A stretch of 17,162 nt of DNA, from NCBI GenBank assembly GCA_023391335.1, contig JAEWBG010000022.1:1-17162 (forward strand), written 5' to 3'. A program made the position numbers and the translations under genes. Within the stretch, counting starts at the first letter, position 1; every line of letters begins with the position of its first letter. Source of the DNA: Pseudomonadota bacterium. GTDB lineage: Bacteria; Pseudomonadota; Gammaproteobacteria; Steroidobacterales; Steroidobacteraceae. The notes under the pieces are model-generated. The model was not told the DNA's origin. It worked only from the letters and a program-made list of their open reading frames with translations, and made no database searches. Of this stretch, positions 14,850 through 17,162 are shown in pieces.

Positions 14850-16712
14850 TCACAGCGCGGCAGGGCTGTAGATGAGCGTCACGAAGTACGTGCGCCCCTC
14901 TTGGTTGTAAAAGCGCACGGTTCGATATGCGTGATCGAAGGCATTGCCGAGCTTGCCCTGAATCTTCCACTGCTCGTTCGGTGTGTAGTCGAATACTAGA
15001 TCGACGATGCCGTACCCACCGAGGCGGTGCGTATTCGCGGCGTCGTCGTAGCGCGATCCCTCTGCGGTGAGTCGAGCGCGTGCAGCGAAGGCGCCGAAGT
15101 CGCGTGCCACTTCAAAGTGACCGCTCGTGCGCGAGCGCCGCGGCAAGTAGTTGTCCTGTGCGAAACCTGGAGTGCGATTGCGTGGATCGATCCGCGAGAG
15201 CCCTGCATCAAGGCTCCACGCTCCGAGGCGAACGTTTGTTTGCGCTTCGAGGCCGCGAACCTGTGCGTTGTTCACATTGTTCGGCGCGCTCAACTGGCTG
15301 TCGTAGACGATCAGATCGGACGTGTGCGTGTCGAACGCAACGAGCGACCACGTTGCCAGAGAATGTTCACCTGAGATGCCGAATTCGACGTTGCGTGAGC
15401 GCTCCGGATCGAGGTGCGGATTGCTAAATCCGGGGTAGTAGAGGTCGTTGAAGGTCGGCGCACCGAACGCCGTGCCCCAGGCCGCGTGCACAGCGAGTGC
15501 GTGCGTGAAATTCCACTTCCATCCAATGCTGCCGGTCGAGTGACCGCCGAATTGCTCATTATCGTCATAGCGCGCCGAAGCCAACAGCCGATGCGCGCCG
15601 AGTGCGGTTTGATAAACGGCATACGTGCCGATGTTGTCGCGCGAGGTCTGATCGTACGGCGTGTCGCTGTCCACGCGGTCGTTCAAGTAATCGACACCGA
15701 CCGTGAGCTGGTGAATGCCGAGAGATAGATCCGACTGCAACGAAGCGTTGCGCTTATCAGTGTTGAAGAACCCAGTGTCGATGCGCGGAGCATCGGTATC
15801 TGGATCGTTGAAAAAGTTGTCCTGATTGTCGCGTGCATCGCCAACGAGCAATGAGAGTGCCCACGCATCGCTCGGATGAATGCGACCGCGGACACCGATC
15901 ACGCGTTCGGTGAAATCGGTTTCGTTCGTGAAGCTGCCGTCGAACTCAGTGGTCCCGGTCGCGTACAGCGCGTTCGCTTCGATCGATGCGTTCTCCCAGC
16001 TATAGCCGGTACGCAAGCTCGCGGAGTTGTTGTGATAGCCGTCGCGGTCTGGCTCGTGAGTGAAACAGCCGCCTCCGCCAGTGAAATCCGGATTCAACGG
16101 AGCGCCGTCGCACGAGTTGTAACCTTCCGTCTGCACGCGGTTCGCAGACACGTTGAACCAGGAGTGATCGGTACCGAGTCCGAGGGAGCCGCCCGTCTTG
16201 TACGTCGAATTAGAGCCGCCGCCTGCCGTAACGGATGAGCCAGCGCCTTTCTTGGTGAAGATCTGAATCACGCCGCCGATCGCATCGGATCCGTAGATGC
16301 TGGAACGTGGGCCACGAATGATCTCGATGCGTTCGACCTGATCGATCGGGAGAAACTCGAACGGCGTGGTGCCGCTGGTGGCGGAGCCGACGCGGATTCC
16401 GTCCACGAGCACCAGCACTTGTTCAGCATCCGTGCCGCGCAGAAACACATTCGACAATTTGCCCATGCCGCCGGTGTTGGCGACGGAAATGCCGACTTCG
16501 CCGCGCATCAAGTCCTGCAGCGACTGAACCGCGCGGTTCTCGATATCCTTGCGCGTGATGAGCGTGACAGATCCGATCACATCGCTGATCGGTTGCTCGA
16601 TGCGCGTAGCAGTGGAAACGATTTCCTCGGCAGGCTCGGACGGAGCTGCGTTGATCGAGGTGACGAAAACGGAAGCGACAGCGAATGCCGCGCCAAAACG
16701 GAAGGCTTTCAT
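14850..16712 (-). CDS. btuB: TonB-dependent vitamin B12 outer-membrane receptor
   Basis: This 620-residue protein is a TonB-dependent beta-barrel of the BtuB type, importing cobalamin across the outer membrane. A signal peptide (KAFRFGAAFAVASVFVTSINA) is followed by the TonB box EEIVSTATR and a plug domain (SVTLITRKDIENRAVQSLQD, NVFLRGTDAEQVLVLVDGIR, IEIIRGPRSSIYGSDAIGGV). The barrel fills the rest and ends in FVTLIYSPAAL; the last residue is Leu, not the common aromatic one. The frame is open to 16805, but the ATG at 16712 begins the signal peptide and has GGGGAG (16724-16719) at six bases, so I chose it. BtuB rather than a siderophore receptor is inferred from the size, the TonB box, the riboswitch leader and the two B12 genes after it. 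It is the first gene of the operon. Confidence 0.92.
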   Translation of the reverse strand: MKAFRFGAAFAVASVFVTSINAAPSEPAEEIVSTATRIEQPISDVIGSVTLITRKDIENRAVQSLQDLMRGEVGISVANTGGMGKLSNVFLRGTDAEQVLVLVDGIRVGSATSGTTPFEFLPIDQVERIEIIRGPRSSIYGSDAIGGVIQIFTKKGAGSSVTAGGGSNSTYKTGGSLGLGTDHSWFNVSANRVQTEGYNSCDGAPLNPDFTGGGGCFTHEPDRDGYHNNSASLRTGYSWENASIEANALYATGTTEFDGSFTNETDFTERVIGVRGRIHPSDAWALSLLVGDARDNQDNFFNDPDTDAPRIDTGFFNTDKRNASLQSDLSLGIHQLTVGVDYLNDRVDSDTPYDQTSRDNIGTYAVYQTALGAHRLLASARYDDNEQFGGHSTGSIGWKWNFTHALAVHAAWGTAFGAPTFNDLYYPGFSNPHLDPERSRNVEFGISGEHSLATWSLVAFDTHTSDLIVYDSQLSAPNNVNNAQVRGLEAQTNVRLGAWSLDAGLSRIDPRNRTPGFAQDNYLPRRSRTSGHFEVARDFGAFAARARLTAEGSRYDDAANTHRLGGYGIVDLVFDYTPNEQWKIQGKLGNAFDHAYRTVRFYNQEGRTYFVTLIYSPAAL

Positions 16713-16716
16713 TTCA

Positions 16717-16781
16717 TTCTCCCCATGCACGCCCGCATGGCTGTTGATGGAAACAGCACGCGTGAGCTGGCAAGGGAAGAA
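16717..16781 (-). promoter_or_regulatory. Ribosome binding site of btuB and possible anti-binding sequence
   Basis: The btuB binding site GGGGAGAA (16724-16717) can pair over eight bases, one of them G-U, with UUCUUCCC at 16781-16774 of the same leader. Between them GCTGTT-TCCATC-AACAGC and ATGC-GGGCGT-GCAT may form smaller hairpins. The pairing would hide the binding site, the usual output of proteobacterial B12 riboswitches, but this link is inferred. Confidence 0.35.
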
Positions 16782-16826
16782 GGGCAGTGCGGCCCGTCCA
16801 CCCATCGCCCACCGCGATGCTGGTGC

Positions 16827-16849
16827 GACCGCCGGTGCGTGTGGCGGTC
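16827..16849 (-). other. GC-rich hairpin directly after the riboswitch
   Basis: GACCGCC and GGCGGTC form a 7-bp stem with a 9-base loop, starting three bases after the P1 helix of the riboswitch. No run of T follows on the minus strand, so an intrinsic terminator is unlikely. It may be part of the expression platform. Confidence 0.4.
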
Positions 16850-16851
16850 GT

Positions 16852-17063
16852 CCGTCAGGCCGGTCTCCGGGCTCTCGAGTGAGCGCAAGCGCTCGTCGAC
16901 ATCACCTTCCCACGTCATGGACGCAGTGGCTGGAAATCCCTGGAGATTTCCGCGATGTCGATTGACTCGAATACCGTTGCGGGGGCAGCGCCGGACTTGT
17001 TGCTCTCGCGAGCGACGTACCGGCTTCCCGTTCTCACGTCTTGTGGACGTGGTCACCTATCGG
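16852..17063 (-). promoter_or_regulatory. Cobalamin (adenosylcobalamin-type) riboswitch
   Basis: Read on the minus strand, the conserved blocks come in order. AGGTGACC is at 17058-17051. GCTGCCCCCGCAAC is at 16989-16976. The B12 box GCCACTG is at 16930-16924. GGGAAGG is at 16911-16905, and AGCCCGGAGACCGGCC at 16873-16858. A P1 helix closes it: CCGATAGG (17063-17056) pairs with CCTGACGG (16859-16852) with one mismatch and one wobble. Peripheral stems GGAAATC...GATTTCC and GAGCG-CTTG-CGCTC are visible, and a long insert before the B12 box suggests the larger adenosylcobalamin-binding class. It precedes btuB by about 140 bases and should shut down the operon when B12 is plentiful. Confidence 0.95.
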
Positions 17064-17071
17064 TGCGCGCG

Positions 17072-17100
17072 AAGGTAGGGAAGGAGAGGACGGGAGTCAA
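17072..17100 (-). promoter_or_regulatory. Sigma-70-like promoter of the btuB riboswitch transcript
   Basis: TTGACT (17100-17095) and TACCTT (17077-17072) are separated by exactly 17 bases. The -35 matches the consensus at five of six positions and the -10 at three. The predicted start near 17065 is at the edge of the riboswitch P1 helix, which independently supports the call. Confidence 0.6.
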
Positions 17101-17105
17101 GAGCC

Positions 17106-17140
17106 GTGAATCGGGGATCGGGGATCGTGAATCGGGGATC
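17106..17140. repeat. GTGAATCGGGGATC repeats at the right edge
   Basis: GTGAATCGGGGATC occurs at 17106-17119 and 17127-17140, with an extra GGGGATC between. A close copy is at 9595-9608. The final bases CGGGGAACGG (17153-17162) equal 9531-9540, just where a copy of the inverted 49-bp relative begins, so another copy may continue beyond the window. Confidence 0.7.
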
Positions 17141-17162
17141 GCCCGCTCACGCCGGGGAACGG

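Overview
The window is chromosomal DNA of a moderately GC-rich, Gram-negative bacterium. Three predicted outer-membrane lipoproteins, a TonB-dependent receptor and a cobalamin riboswitch point to a proteobacterium. The gene mix (M13 peptidase, LemA with two TPM proteins, YpfJ-type metallopeptidase) and the repeat-rich intergenic DNA fit a gammaproteobacterium near Xanthomonadales, Steroidobacterales or Nevskiales. That placement is an inference; nothing here fixes a genus.

Layout. Positions 1-300 hold a cropped tandem repeat with a 49-bp unit. The left half (449-7348, all plus strand) is an envelope and proteolysis block: an M13 zinc metallopeptidase lipoprotein, a tightly packed lemA-TPM-TPM operon, a YkuD-type L,D-transpeptidase lipoprotein and a YpfJ-type zinc metallopeptidase. 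Next comes an isolated contractile-tail sheath gene (7785-9431) with no tube, baseplate or ATPase gene beside it. The right half is on the minus strand: a 1251-residue double hybrid histidine kinase (13483-9728) and a vitamin B12 locus. The B12 locus reads right to left: sigma-70-like promoter, cobalamin riboswitch, btuB receptor, a small membrane protein that looks like the solitary B12 transporter BtuM, and a PduO-type cob(I)alamin adenosyltransferase.

The B12 genes make a coherent pathway: uptake across the outer membrane (BtuB), inner-membrane passage (BtuM-like, in place of BtuCDF, which is absent here), and conversion to adenosylcobalamin (adenosyltransferase). The riboswitch would give feedback control. 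The 11-nt spacing supports btuB-btuM co-transcription. The adenosyltransferase follows after a 134-bp repeat-bearing gap.

The intergenic DNA is unusually structured. Two gaps (2528-2983 and 7349-7784) each hold small hairpins with varied stems and short loops, arranged in opposite orientation around a TTCG/CTGAG-type palindrome. Short degenerate direct repeats (CATCACTT, TGACTAG, GAGTGTGG) occur at four gene boundaries. A relative of the 49-bp unit recurs inverted at 9472-9591. No tRNA, rRNA, CRISPR array, transposase or integrase was seen.
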